NCBI GenBank assembly: GCA_015228935.1
Contig: JADGCO010000034.1
Span: 1-42,219, forward strand
Origin: Magnetococcales bacterium
GTDB lineage: Bacteria; Pseudomonadota; Magnetococcia; Magnetococcales; DC0425bin3
Length of the DNA: 42,219 nt
Direction of reading: 5' to 3'
How positions within the stretch are numbered: position 1 is the stretch's first letter; each line of letters starts with the position of its first letter. Position numbers and translations under genes: made by a program. Below, piece by piece: positions 1 to 8,308 of this stretch. The notes beneath the pieces were generated by a model that did no database searches, had not been told where the DNA came from, and saw only the letters and a program-made list of their open reading frames with translations.

Positions 1-145
1 ATAAACTATTGAAAGAAATCAGATTTTGCACTACATGTGACGAACATGGGTCAAGCAGTTTCTCGAATATCGCTTTCCGGAAAACACAACCCGTGCCGAG
101 GCCCTGGCGAGTCTGACCTCCATTCTGAACTGGTCGGCAGAAGGG

Positions 146-1840
146 ATGGTCCATTCCGAACTGGCGACCTCCTTTCCCAACCTGACCATTCGGCAAACCG
201 AACGTCTGCGTGCCTGGTGTACGATCTTTCTCGATTATGAACATCAACGCTATGCTGCGGGTGTTGAATTTGATTATGGAGATTGTTCGGTCGGCAATAT
301 TCTTTTTACAGGTTGCTACCTGGCGGATGGAAAAAATTTCAACAGTGCGGCGGATCAATTTTCCCATTTATGCGATGTGCGTCATTGTCGGGTATTGAAT
401 GTAACCGATGGGGCCAACCTTGTCCTGACGGCACTCAAGGATAATGGGGATTTTCTGGCCAATGAAACGAGCATTGTGTCTCTGCAAACGAATGATGTGC
501 CCATCCGGGAACTGTTTTTGCTGGACGATTATCTGCATCCGGACCAGATGCGCATCCTGGACGGTTTGGCACCCGACCAGAAGCGGGAATATTTGCATGA
601 TCTGGCCCGTTTGCCGCAACCCAACCCGGAAGCTTTGGTTGCCATTGCGGCGGCAGATTTGATCATTTATGGACCGGGCACCCAGCACTCCTCCCTCTTT
701 CCCTCCTATCTGACCCGGGGCTTGATGGAAGCCATACGCGACAACACCAAGGCCGAAAAAGTGTTTGTGGCCAACATTCGGCGCGACCATGACATTCCCA
801 ATCAATCGGTCAATCATTTATTGTCTGCATTTCATTATTACATGTCGCGCCACGGCTTGTTGCAGGTGGACCTGAAAAATTTGATTTCCACCTTGTTCAT
901 CCAGAAACATGACCAGGACAACGTCAATCGGGAGTTGGATGCCGATTATGTCAAACCGGGCGACAATTTTGCCGATGTGACCTCCATCCAGGTCCGTGCC
1001 CTGGATTGGGAAACGGACCGTGGGCGTCATTATGGGGGGCAGCTCCTGGATGAACTCATGGCCATTGCCCAGTATCTGGTGGATATCAAAATCAAACCCT
1101 ATCGCCACATGGTATCCATCATCGTGCCCATGCTCGATGAAGAACGCACCATCGGCAAGGTCGTTGCGCAACTGCTGACCCTGGATTTGAGTCGCTTCGG
1201 AGTGGCCAAGGAAATTTTGGTAGTTGATGGTGGTTCCAGGGATCATTCCGTGGCCGTGGTCAAAACCATGAAGAGCGTGCGCCTGTTTTTGCTCTCGCCG
1301 GGACAGTCTGGCCGTGGCGAAGCCCTGCGGTTGGGTCTGGCCAGGGCCAGGGGGGATGTCATTCTGTTCTTTCCCGCCGATCATGAATATTCGGTCAGCG
1401 ATATTCCCTCGGTGGTGGAACCCATCATCAACAATCAATACAAGGCCGTATTTGGCAGTCGGGCCATCAAGTGCCTGAATACAGCCCAACATATTCGCCA
1501 TATCTATGGTAACAATCGGCTTGGTTATTTTTTAAGTCGGTATGGGGGTTATTTGTTAAGTCTCGTTTCGCTGATTTTGACCAACCGTTATGTGACGGAT
1601 CCCTTTACATCGTGCAAGTGTTTCGATGGGGCACTCTTGAAATCCTTGAATTTGGTTTCAAAAGGGGTCAACCTGGAGGGGGAGATTATTGCGAAACTGG
1701 GCAGGCACAAGGAATTCATTCTTGAGGTGCCGGTCAATTATGTGCCCAGGACGAAAAAAGAAGGCAAGAAAAATGGTGTTGTTGAAGGGATCAAGACATT
1801 ATATGCTATTTTTTACCATCATTTTATGACGAAGTCCTGA
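146..1840 (+). CDS. CofD/YvcK-like domain fused to a family 2 glycosyltransferase (5' end uncertain)
   Basis: The N-terminal ~300 residues resemble the CofD/YvcK family (phospholactate transferase or gluconeogenesis-factor fold), with the motifs FDYGDCSVGNILFTG and LNVTDGANLVL. From about residue 322 a GT-A family 2 glycosyltransferase begins: VSIIVPMLDEERTIG, then VVDGGSRD, and an acceptor-side motif FFPADHEY. The GT2 part is most like dolichyl-phosphate-mannose-synthase-type enzymes, which move a sugar from a nucleotide donor to a lipid or polymer carrier. The first ATG is at 146, but family-like sequence (QFLEYRFPENTT) continues in frame up to about position 41, where a TGA at 38-40 blocks it. 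No ATG, GTG or TTG lies between. The N-terminal substrate-binding part of the CofD fold is therefore missing in this frame, which suggests a frameshift, a truncation or an assembly error. Function and substrate are unknown. Confidence 0.75.
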   Translation: MVHSELATSFPNLTIRQTERLRAWCTIFLDYEHQRYAAGVEFDYGDCSVGNILFTGCYLADGKNFNSAADQFSHLCDVRHCRVLNVTDGANLVLTALKDNGDFLANETSIVSLQTNDVPIRELFLLDDYLHPDQMRILDGLAPDQKREYLHDLARLPQPNPEALVAIAAADLIIYGPGTQHSSLFPSYLTRGLMEAIRDNTKAEKVFVANIRRDHDIPNQSVNHLLSAFHYYMSRHGLLQVDLKNLISTLFIQKHDQDNVNRELDADYVKPGDNFADVTSIQVRALDWETDRGRHYGGQLLDELMAIAQYLVDIKIKPYRHMVSIIVPMLDEERTIGKVVAQLLTLDLSRFGVAKEILVVDGGSRDHSVAVVKTMKSVRLFLLSPGQSGRGEALRLGLARARGDVILFFPADHEYSVSDIPSVVEPIINNQYKAVFGSRAIKCLNTAQHIRHIYGNNRLGYFLSRYGGYLLSLVSLILTNRYVTDPFTSCKCFDGALLKSLNLVSKGVNLEGEIIAKLGRHKEFILEVPVNYVPRTKKEGKKNGVVEGIKTLYAIFYHHFMTKS

Positions 1841-1899
1841 ACTGGGTCCATCATGCTCTTTATTTTCATCATTTCATGACAAAGTCCTGAATCGGATCC
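1803..1899. repeat. 50-bp tandem duplication over the 3' end of the CofD-GT2 gene
   Basis: Positions 1803-1849 and 1853-1899 are imperfect copies with a period of 50 bp. Each carries the same local reading (HHFMTKS followed by TGA), so the gene's last codons and stop have been copied just downstream. Several differences suggest the event is not recent. Confidence 0.75.
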
Positions 1900-2030
1900 G
1901 TTTTGACTCGGCAATGTTTCCTTTGTTTGTCTTGAAACTGGTGGGGCGCGTACAGGCATGGAAATGTGGTTGCAATGAATGTGATTTGCAGGTAGAGTTT
2001 TGCGATCTACTCATGTTGGAGCAGGTTGAA

Positions 2031-2588
2031 ATGTTCAACGAACAGAAAACAGCACAGATAGCGGCATTTTTTTTGGGTAAAACCCAGGAGAAGCGTATGC
2101 CTCATCTCAAGCTGACGAAGCTGTTGTATCTTGCCGACCGCGAAGCTGTGCGCGTGCTTGGTCTGTCAATGACCGGGGATCATCTGGTTGCAATGCCATA
2201 TGGCCCGGTCCTGACCAAGACTTTGGATTTGATGCGTGGGTCAATCGAATCAGCACCCGGTGGATGGGATGACTTGATTTCTGGCATAGAAAATTACGAA
2301 GTGTCAGTACGCAAAAAACTCAATGTCCATGAAATGGATAAGTTGAGTCAGGCAGAAATTGACGTGCTTGAGTCTGTTTGGGAACAGTTCGGACAGATGG
2401 ATCAATGGGAAATCAGTGAATGGACGCATCGAAATTGTTCGGAATGGGAAAACCCTCAAGGTTCCTCTTGGCCTATTTCTTATTATAGTGTGGCTCGTGC
2501 CGTCGGTTTTGATGATGAGTCTGCTATCGCAATTGCGGAACGTTTTGATGAACAACAATATATTGATAATTTTTTCTCTGCATTATGA
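2031..2588 (+). CDS. Panacea-domain (DUF4065/SocA-like) protein, probable antitoxin
   Basis: This 185-residue protein has the pattern of the Panacea/DUF4065 family. It has an N-terminal FNEQKTAQIAAFFL helix, the core LKLTKLLYLADREA, the hallmark GDHLVAMPYGPV, and a C-terminal DESAIAIAERFDEQQ region. Family members are mostly antitoxins, including SocA, that neutralise unrelated toxins encoded beside them. The ATG at 2031 is chosen because GGAG at 2018-2021 lies 9 bases before it and the protein then starts at the conserved helix; an in-frame ATG at 1914 has no such site. The stop overlaps the next gene's start as ATGA (2585-2588), typical of coupled toxin-antitoxin pairs. The family call is good; the antitoxin role is inferred from context. 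Confidence 0.8.
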   Translation: MFNEQKTAQIAAFFLGKTQEKRMPHLKLTKLLYLADREAVRVLGLSMTGDHLVAMPYGPVLTKTLDLMRGSIESAPGGWDDLISGIENYEVSVRKKLNVHEMDKLSQAEIDVLESVWEQFGQMDQWEISEWTHRNCSEWENPQGSSWPISYYSVARAVGFDDESAIAIAERFDEQQYIDNFFSAL

Positions 2589-3025
2589 GGTTGTTCATTC
2601 CATTTAAAAAAGCGACAGTTCTTGTTCCTTCTGGACCGAGGAATGACCCGGAGAAAAAACATCTTTTTATTGTTTTAACAGATCCGTTTGATTCTGGATT
2701 TGGAAAAAAATATGTGTTATTAGTTTCTGTTTCGAGCATTAAGAATAAGATCCCATATGATAAGACGTGTATTTTAAACCCTGGTGACCATTCTTTTATT
2801 AAACGTCGAAGTTTTATTTATTATGGACGGTCACGCATTGAAGATGCTATGGAACTAATTGATGGTGTTAAAGATAATAAACTCATTCCCTGTGAGCCGC
2901 TTGAGCAAAATATTTTTTCGTCTGTTTGTGAGGGTGTCTATAATTCTCCGCAAACTCCGCGTGGAATTATCGAATTCTATCGCATGACAATAGAGTCAGT
3001 CTCAGAAGATAATTATTTTTCTTAA
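2585..3025 (+). CDS. Putative toxin partner of the Panacea protein
   Basis: This 146-residue protein is not one I recognise. Its N-terminal half reads like a small beta-barrel (KKATVLVPSGPR, HLFIVLTDP, KYVLLVSVSS, CILNPGDH, SFIYYGRSRI), loosely like MazF/PemK-type or other TA effectors. No catalytic set can be named. It starts inside the stop codon of the Panacea gene, so the two are translationally coupled, and it is clearly more AT-rich than nearby housekeeping genes. Panacea antitoxins are known to pair with many unrelated toxins, so the toxin role here rests on position. It could instead be an accessory protein. Confidence 0.6.
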   Translation: MRLFIPFKKATVLVPSGPRNDPEKKHLFIVLTDPFDSGFGKKYVLLVSVSSIKNKIPYDKTCILNPGDHSFIKRRSFIYYGRSRIEDAMELIDGVKDNKLIPCEPLEQNIFSSVCEGVYNSPQTPRGIIEFYRMTIESVSEDNYFS

Positions 3026-3096
3026 CGAAATTACGTCTATAAATCAAAATACCTTGGTTTAAAAAATAATGAACATGAACTTATTTAGGAAATATC

Positions 3097-4809
3097 ATGC
3101 TAAACGATGTTGTGGCAATTAAAAGTCGTTCTAATAAAATGTTGCTCGCCTTTTGGCTTTGCTTTATCATTCCATTTGTGCAGCTTATTGATGTAGTCTT
3201 GAGTTTTAATGTATTGTCCAAGGGAATTTTCACCGATCAGTATCATGGCGGGGAATTTTTTGCTGCCCTTTCAACAATATTGTATGATAAAACAGGTCTA
3301 TATCCGATTACAATTCATGGTGCGTTGGATTATATTCCAGGGTTGATTGCCGTAAAAATATTTGGTCCGAATAACTATCTTTTCGCAACGGGTATTTTTT
3401 ATAATTTTTTGGATTTTTTATCTAAAATAGCGCTGATTGTTTTGGTGTTTGAACTGATCAAAAAAAAGCCGGTCAGTATCTTGCTGGCTCTAGGGCTGAC
3501 CGTGGCCATCATGAATTTTTCAGGCTACAGAAGTTTATTCCTTGTTCTCGCTATTTATTTATTTTTTCTGATCCAGAATGAATATGGTCTTCGGACACGA
3601 TTGTTTTTGGAAATTTGTTTCGGTCTTGTTTTGGCTTTTGGGGTGTTCTGGTCATTCAACAGGGGCTTGGCAGGTGTTGTATCTTTGGGGGTAGCGGCAG
3701 TATTGCATGCTTACCAGACACGACGTTATTTGGTGTCTATGGGTGTATTTTTTATTTCAATCATTTCCTTTGGATATATTTCTTCATATTTTTCGTTGGA
3801 AAATTATATAGAAAATATTAAAATATTGATCGATCTGGCAGACGGATATGTTTACACCGGAAAAGACTCTGCTGTGTTTTTCAAAATATTGATAGGTGTC
3901 CACTGTTTTTTGGTAGCAATTTTGCTGGTGTGGTCTGTAATTAAAGATAAATTTCAAATAGAACACTTGGCAAATTCCTTGATGATGATCGTATTGTTGT
4001 TGTTTATGTATAAAATAGTTTCAGACAAGGCGGACCGGGTGCATTTTGTCAGTGGTATGTTGGGTCCTGTCATTGCTGGGGCCTATTTTTATTCCAGAAT
4101 TCAAATTGAAAAATATTATATTTTGCAGAAAATTACATCAGGATTGATGCTTGCCTATTTTCTGCTCATGAGTAGATATTCATGGTTTATTCCCTTCATG
4201 GGTAATCACACTGTGGATATTACATTTCCCAGGGAGCTTTCTGTGGCATTAATATTGTTGGGGGTGTTTTCATTTTTTCAAGTATTCAATCGTCTCATGA
4301 ATACATATAAAATATATTGGCTGGCGTTGGGGTCTGTCCTGGTTTTGGGAATGTCGCGATTTATTTTAATATTGTTTGGATTATATAGTGGTCAATATCA
4401 TTGGACAGATCGTTTCAGCACGTTGCCACCCAATGCAGAATCTGTCATGAAAGGGGTGCGTTGGGCATCCGGGGAGTTGCTGGAGAGTGGAACCTCGTGT
4501 CTGTTTGATTTTTCGAGCAATGGAACCATCAATGGTTTGTCGGGTTTGCCTAATTGTACACGATTCAGCACCCTGGTCTATGCGGCCCAGAGCCATGAAA
4601 AAGAAATTATCGCAACCATAAAAAAGAAAAAACCCAAGGCGGTTGTCTATTCTTCAACGCATTGGGCATTCAGAATTAATAATTTGTCAATGCATGTCAA
4701 ATTTCCGGAATTGAATAATTTGTTTCTCAAAGAGTATACCGAAGAAAAATGCCAGCACGGTCTTTGTGTTCGATATTTGACAGAAAGTAACTATTCAGCC
4801 TCCGAATAA
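3097..4809 (+). CDS. Polytopic membrane protein of unknown function
   Basis: This 570-residue protein has at least ten strongly hydrophobic segments, e.g. LLAFWLCFIIPFVQLIDVVL near the N-terminus, ILLALGLTVAIMNF and SVALILLGVFSFFQVF. A hydrophilic domain of ~130 residues follows at the C-terminus. The layout (many helices, then a soluble tail) recalls GT-C or PMT-type glycosyltransferases or O-antigen-type membrane proteins, but I find no diagnostic motif. AGGA at 3087-3090 supports the ATG at 3097. The gene is AT-rich compared with the ribosomal operon, which suggests transfer. Its last seven residues (SNYSASE) and stop codon fall inside the left end of a mobile repeat at 4787, so the native C-terminus has probably been replaced. 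Confidence 0.75.
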   Translation: MLNDVVAIKSRSNKMLLAFWLCFIIPFVQLIDVVLSFNVLSKGIFTDQYHGGEFFAALSTILYDKTGLYPITIHGALDYIPGLIAVKIFGPNNYLFATGIFYNFLDFLSKIALIVLVFELIKKKPVSILLALGLTVAIMNFSGYRSLFLVLAIYLFFLIQNEYGLRTRLFLEICFGLVLAFGVFWSFNRGLAGVVSLGVAAVLHAYQTRRYLVSMGVFFISIISFGYISSYFSLENYIENIKILIDLADGYVYTGKDSAVFFKILIGVHCFLVAILLVWSVIKDKFQIEHLANSLMMIVLLLFMYKIVSDKADRVHFVSGMLGPVIAGAYFYSRIQIEKYYILQKITSGLMLAYFLLMSRYSWFIPFMGNHTVDITFPRELSVALILLGVFSFFQVFNRLMNTYKIYWLALGSVLVLGMSRFILILFGLYSGQYHWTDRFSTLPPNAESVMKGVRWASGELLESGTSCLFDFSSNGTINGLSGLPNCTRFSTLVYAAQSHEKEIIATIKKKKPKAVVYSSTHWAFRINNLSMHVKFPELNNLFLKEYTEEKCQHGLCVRYLTESNYSASE

Positions 4810-5032
4810 TAAACGTTGGAAAAAAAATTTTCATGTCAAATCCCTTTTTGAAAGACTCTGAAAGGCTGTCTGATGACTTGTTAATTTCAAAAAAAGAATG
4901 AAAAACTGGGATGGAGGTCCAGGAGGAAGGGCTGTGCCCTTTCTCCTGGCGGGGTTTGGGGCGGAGCCCCAACAAAGTCTTTCATGTCAAATCCTTTTTT
5001 TGAAAAAATTTTGAAAAACTCTGAATGGTTAC
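4787..5032 (+). mobile_element. MITE-like element, copy 1 (rearranged, 246 bp)
   Basis: The left end GTAACTATTCAG (4787-4798) pairs with the right end CTGAATGGTTAC (5021-5032) as inverted repeats matching at 11 of 12 bases. The inside carries the shared hairpin core (about 4915-4976) with a GGGGCGGAGCCCC palindrome. Flanks GACAGAAA (4779-4786) and GGCAGAAT (5033-5040) match at 6 of 8, consistent with a decayed 8-bp target duplication. It is about 90 bp longer than the other two copies because the segment near 4832-4862 is a partial second copy of its right part. It codes for no transposase. Confidence 0.7.
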
Positions 5033-5049
5033 GGCAGAATTATCGCTGG

Positions 5050-6072
5050 TTACCAGCCGGGATCTGCCAGATAATTGCAGGTTTTGCAAACATCCGGAGG
5101 TTCGCTGGAGTTGTTGAGAAATTTTTTGCGCATGTTGACCAGGACGGGATGATTGTAGATCAGCTCAGGATCTGTACCATACAGATTGCTGTTGGGACCT
5201 TGCAAATTTTCATCGATGCCACAGCAAACGGCCACATCGCCCAGGGAATCACACCCTACCCGTTGCCACAATTGGGCACACAGCTTTTTGATGGATTTGG
5301 TCTGGACGGCCTTGGGCCAGAAGCAAAAACCCGGCAGCACGGACTCGATCTGTCGTTGCAACTCAGGATAGGCCGGATTGGTATCATCAATGATTTCATC
5401 GAGATTTTTATTGAAACCCATGGGACGGTAGAGCAGAAAGCGCGTACTCAGGCAGCCTGCATCACGCACGAAGCGCACCAACTCCAACACTTTTTCCGGA
5501 TGGTTTTCAATTTCGCTGCGCAAAAGAACGTAGCTGGTATGGGTCGGAAAAATTTGATTGATTTCGGCAAGATTGGCTTCCAGTTTTTTTCTGTTCGTGT
5601 CATAGCAGGAGATACTGATGCGTGACACGCCGGCCTGTTTCAAATCGACAATACGTTCGCGTAATTTGATGCCGTTTGTGGTGACATTGACGATGTGGCC
5701 GCGCCTGGAGAGATAGGCGACAATCTGATCCAACTCTTTGGCCAGCAAGGGTTCACCGCCCAGCATATCCACCAGGAGTGCATTGGAAAAAAGGGGATTG
5801 TCAAAGATGACTTTCACTTTTTCCAGGGTTGCATCAGCGGCTTTTCTGTCAACCATGCCGTCTTTTAAAATTTTATTGACCTGACAATAACTGCAATCAA
5901 GATTGCAGCGTTTCGTGACAAATAATTGGGCAACCTGCGGTGTGTAGCGGGCAGTCTTGACGATGGCTTCTCGTTGGGAGATTTTGTATTTTAAATAATT
6001 CCAAACTTTTGGCGTGGTTTTGATGGGTGAAATATTTTTGGCTATCTCATAATAATAGGATAAATTGACCAT
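5050..6072 (-). CDS. Radical SAM protein with SPASM-like C-terminus
   Basis: This 340-residue protein carries the radical SAM cluster motif CNLDCSYC (Cys56, Cys60, Cys63), which binds the 4Fe-4S cluster that cleaves S-adenosylmethionine. It is followed by MLGGEPLL (the GGE motif) and NVTTNGIKL. The C-terminal third holds more cysteines (GCDSLGDVAVCCGIDEN, VCKTCNYL), as in SPASM/twitch domains that bind extra clusters. The ATG at 6072 begins MVNLSYYYEIAK and has AAGGA about 10 bases upstream; longer in-frame starts would run into the hairpin repeat at 6144-6199. The target is unknown. SPASM members often modify peptides or help build cofactors, but no precursor peptide gene is obvious nearby. 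Confidence 0.85.
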   Translation of the reverse strand: MVNLSYYYEIAKNISPIKTTPKVWNYLKYKISQREAIVKTARYTPQVAQLFVTKRCNLDCSYCQVNKILKDGMVDRKAADATLEKVKVIFDNPLFSNALLVDMLGGEPLLAKELDQIVAYLSRRGHIVNVTTNGIKLRERIVDLKQAGVSRISISCYDTNRKKLEANLAEINQIFPTHTSYVLLRSEIENHPEKVLELVRFVRDAGCLSTRFLLYRPMGFNKNLDEIIDDTNPAYPELQRQIESVLPGFCFWPKAVQTKSIKKLCAQLWQRVGCDSLGDVAVCCGIDENLQGPNSNLYGTDPELIYNHPVLVNMRKKFLNNSSEPPDVCKTCNYLADPGW

Positions 6073-6143
6073 AATGATTGTGTCCTTGGTTGCCGGTAGC
6101 ATCCGATTGCAAATTGACAAGCAAATGACAGAATGGACGGAAG

Positions 6144-6199
6144 CCTGGGAGGAAGGGGTGTGCCCTTCCTCCTGGCAGGTTTTGGGGCGAAGCCCCAAC
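6144..6199. repeat. Hairpin-core repeat without MITE ends (copy between radical SAM and fmdB genes)
   Basis: It contains the two stacked palindromes of the larger elements: AGGAAGGG with CCCTTCCT around a short loop, then GGGGCGAAGCCCC. No terminal inverted repeats are seen. It lies between two minus-strand genes and could act as a processing or termination hairpin. Confidence 0.65.
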
Positions 6200-6233
6200 A
6201 GAGACGAGATTCTTTCCAGAAAAGGACAGAGCT

Positions 6234-6461
6234 TCAAAGGCCGCACATACCGCCGCCACAGCCACCGGTGGGGCATGAGGGCATGGGGGCATGGCTTTCC
6301 TGTCCCATTTTTGTTGACCCCAGAACACCGCCGGTAGAAAAAATTTTGCGCAATTTGTCCTGACCACAACCAGGACAGCGGGTGGCGATGGGATCGGACA
6401 TCGCGTGATTGATTTCAAATTTTCCGTTACAGGCGTCACATTTGTAGTCGTAGAGGGGCAT
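6234..6461 (-). CDS. FmdB-family zinc-ribbon protein
   Basis: This 75-residue protein starts MPLYDYKCDACNGKFE and has the second knuckle CPGCGQ, matching the FmdB/CxxC_CxxC_SSSS putative regulatory family. The four cysteines should bind one zinc ion. The C-terminus is glycine- and cysteine-rich (CPTGGCGGGMC), also usual for the family. The ATG at 6461 is preferred over the one at 6467 because GGGAG sits about 8 bases before it. The family's role is poorly defined; FmdB itself was proposed as a regulator of formamidase or amidase genes. Nothing nearby points to that substrate. Confidence 0.85.
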   Translation of the reverse strand: MPLYDYKCDACNGKFEINHAMSDPIATRCPGCGQDKLRKIFSTGGVLGSTKMGQESHAPMPSCPTGGCGGGMCGL

Positions 6462-6547
6462 GTTCATTTCTCCCTGCATGGGAAGCTGACGAAGAGGCTG
6501 TTTGGGAATGTTGGACAAGGTAACCAATTGGAATACGTATATATTTT

Positions 6548-6702
6548 GTAACTATTCAGCATCCCCATATAAAACGTTTGAAAAACTGGGATGGGGGTCC
6601 AGGGGGAAGGGCTGTGCCCTTCCCCCTGGCGGGGTTTGGGGCGGAGCCCCAACAAAGTCTTTTATATCAAATCCTTTTTTTGCAAGGGTTCTGAATAGAT
6701 AC
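6548..6702 (+). mobile_element. MITE-like element, copy 2 (155 bp, with perfect target duplication)
   Basis: The ends GTAACTATTCAG (6548-6559) and CTGAATAGATAC (6691-6702) are inverted repeats matching at 11 of 12. The element is flanked on both sides by the 8-bp direct repeat TATATTTT (6540-6547 and 6703-6710), directly outside the inverted repeats, which is a transposition signature. The inside holds two strong hairpins (GGGGGAAGGG with CCCTTCCCCC, and GGGGCGGAGCCCC). No coding capacity. It sits in the gap between fmdB and the rpsF operon. Confidence 0.8.
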
Positions 6703-6790
6703 TATATTTTAAAAAAGGATTGCAAGAGTGTGACGAAGTTGAGAGAGCCTCATTGCCGGGTAAACGCGGTCTGATGTGCTGAAAGCGAAG

Positions 6791-6817
6791 AGGAGGAAGG
6801 GGCGTGCCCTTCCTCCT
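6791..6817. repeat. 11-bp perfect hairpin downstream of rplI
   Basis: AGGAGGAAGGG (6791-6801) and its exact complement (6807-6817) flank a 5-base loop, 41 bases past the rplI stop. It is the first half of the hairpin core seen in the MITE-like elements. It could end or protect the rpsF operon transcript, but lacks a T-run on the minus strand, so it is not a classic intrinsic terminator. Confidence 0.55.
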
Positions 6818-6858
6818 GGATATTCACCTTGATTACTGCCGACGTATGGCCGGACAAA

Positions 6859-7311
6859 TCAGGCTTTGACGCTGCGATCCACGCGCACGGTCATGGGCAC
6901 GATCACATCGGGATGGAGACGGATCCGGCCTGCGTGTTCGCCCAGGGTACGAATGGGGCTTCCCAGTTCGATCAGGCTGCGCGAGACCTGGATCCCTTTT
7001 TCTTTCAGAAAGGCGGCAATGTCGGCATTGGTGACCGAGCCGAACAGTTTATCGGCGGCTCCTGCCGGGCGTTCCAGGACGAATTGCACCTCGGCAATGC
7101 GCGTGGCGAGTTCTTCGGCCTGTGCCCTGACCTCTTTTTGTCGCGCCTCGAAGGCGGCGCGTTCGGCTTCGAAGCGGGCGATATTGTCCCGTGTGGCGGG
7201 CAGGGCCTTGCCGCTGGGGATCAAAAAGTTGCGTCCGTAGCCATTTTTGACTTTGACGACATCGCCCAGATTGCCGTAGCGGCTGATTTTTTCCAGCAGA
7301 ATGACTTCCAT
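6859..7311 (-). CDS. rplI: 50S ribosomal protein L9
   Basis: This 150-residue protein has the L9 signature MEVILLEKISRYGNLGDVV followed by VKNGYGRNFLIPSGKA, then the long charged connecting helix and a C-terminal domain with HPDVIVPMTV. L9 binds 23S rRNA at the base of the L1 stalk and helps keep the reading frame. Length matches the family (~148). It is the last gene of the rpsF operon, 6 bases after the DUF2232 gene, with a short AAGG site before the ATG. Confidence 0.98.
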   Translation of the reverse strand: MEVILLEKISRYGNLGDVVKVKNGYGRNFLIPSGKALPATRDNIARFEAERAAFEARQKEVRAQAEELATRIAEVQFVLERPAGAADKLFGSVTNADIAAFLKEKGIQVSRSLIELGSPIRTLGEHAGRIRLHPDVIVPMTVRVDRSVKA

Positions 7312-7317
7312 GAACCT

Positions 7318-8289
7318 TCACTCCCCGGAGGAGTTTTTCTCCTCCGTTCCATGCAGATATCGTTTGCGGAAATCGAACCAGTTATCGAGGAGTCCGAGTA
7401 CCGTTACCAACAGAATGACCTGTATCCAGAGCAGGAGGATGACATAAAAAAACCCCTGCATAAAGGTGGACACGCCGTATTTGCGAAAACTCCACTGGAC
7501 CACGGCCAACCCCTGGAACAGGGAGGGAATGGCGAGAAACAGGCCCAGGTTCAGACCCAGAAAGCGTCCATTGCCTGTCGAGAAGATGGCCAGGGTGGTG
7601 CTGATGATGAGCGGCCAGACCAGAAAAAAAGGTGCCCGGAAAGTGGTCAAATCTTCCTGGGCGGTCTGGAAGGGATCCTGGTTGCGCAGCAGCAGTTGGC
7701 GGGTAGCCAGCAGATTGCCGCTCAGGACCAGGAACCAGCCCCCCAACCCCAGGACCGGAAAAATCCGGGCCATGAGGTGGATCATTTGCTGCAACTCTTC
7801 CTTGAAGAGGGCCACATTGCGCGGATTCATGCCCTCGCTTTTGGTGATGGTGTTGAGCAGCAGTTCCCGGGTGGGTTCGATGCGGTGATCGAGCGAACGT
7901 TCCAGGGTGGTCACCATGTCGAAGTTGAGCAGACTGAGGATGGTGAGGACCAGGAACATCAAGACGGCAGCCATGAGAAAGGTCAGGATGAGACCCTGGC
8001 TGACCTTCCATCCCCTGTACAAAAGTCCGGCCAGCAGCAGCGGGATGCCGCAGAGAAACAGGTAGGCGATGCATGAACCCAGGACATTCCCGGTCAGCAG
8101 AGTGGCCAGGAAGAGGGGGATCGAACTGGCGAGCCAGCCGTAGCGTTCCCCCTGGCGCAGGGCGGTCAGGAGCAGGGGGAGCGGCACCAGGAGCTGCAAG
8201 GGTGCCAGCAGCGGCAAAAACAGAGGGCTTAACCAGCAAAAACCGGCCAGCAGTCCAGATCCACCCGGTGTAGCCAGGATCTTGTTCAT
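7318..8289 (-). CDS. DUF2232 (YybS-like) integral membrane protein
   Basis: This 323-residue protein has about eight to nine hydrophobic helices, including LLAGFCWLSPLFLPLLAPLQ at the N-terminus, FLMAAVLMFLVLTILSLL, and VILLLWIQVILLVTVLGLLD at the C-terminus. It fits the DUF2232 family of predicted membrane proteins. A member between rpsR and rplI is a recurring gene order, chiefly in Alphaproteobacteria. The function is not established; an energy-coupling transporter-like or envelope role has been suggested. It starts about 20 bases after the rpsR stop. Confidence 0.85.
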   Translation of the reverse strand: MNKILATPGGSGLLAGFCWLSPLFLPLLAPLQLLVPLPLLLTALRQGERYGWLASSIPLFLATLLTGNVLGSCIAYLFLCGIPLLLAGLLYRGWKVSQGLILTFLMAAVLMFLVLTILSLLNFDMVTTLERSLDHRIEPTRELLLNTITKSEGMNPRNVALFKEELQQMIHLMARIFPVLGLGGWFLVLSGNLLATRQLLLRNQDPFQTAQEDLTTFRAPFFLVWPLIISTTLAIFSTGNGRFLGLNLGLFLAIPSLFQGLAVVQWSFRKYGVSTFMQGFFYVILLLWIQVILLVTVLGLLDNWFDFRKRYLHGTEEKNSSGE

Positions 8290-8308
8290 TCACCAGCATG
8301 AACTCTTG

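Noticed and set aside
6829-8076. Long plus-strand open frame opposite rplI and the DUF2232 gene
   Set aside because: It is antisense to two clear genes, has no recognisable domain, and its composition follows from their codon bias.
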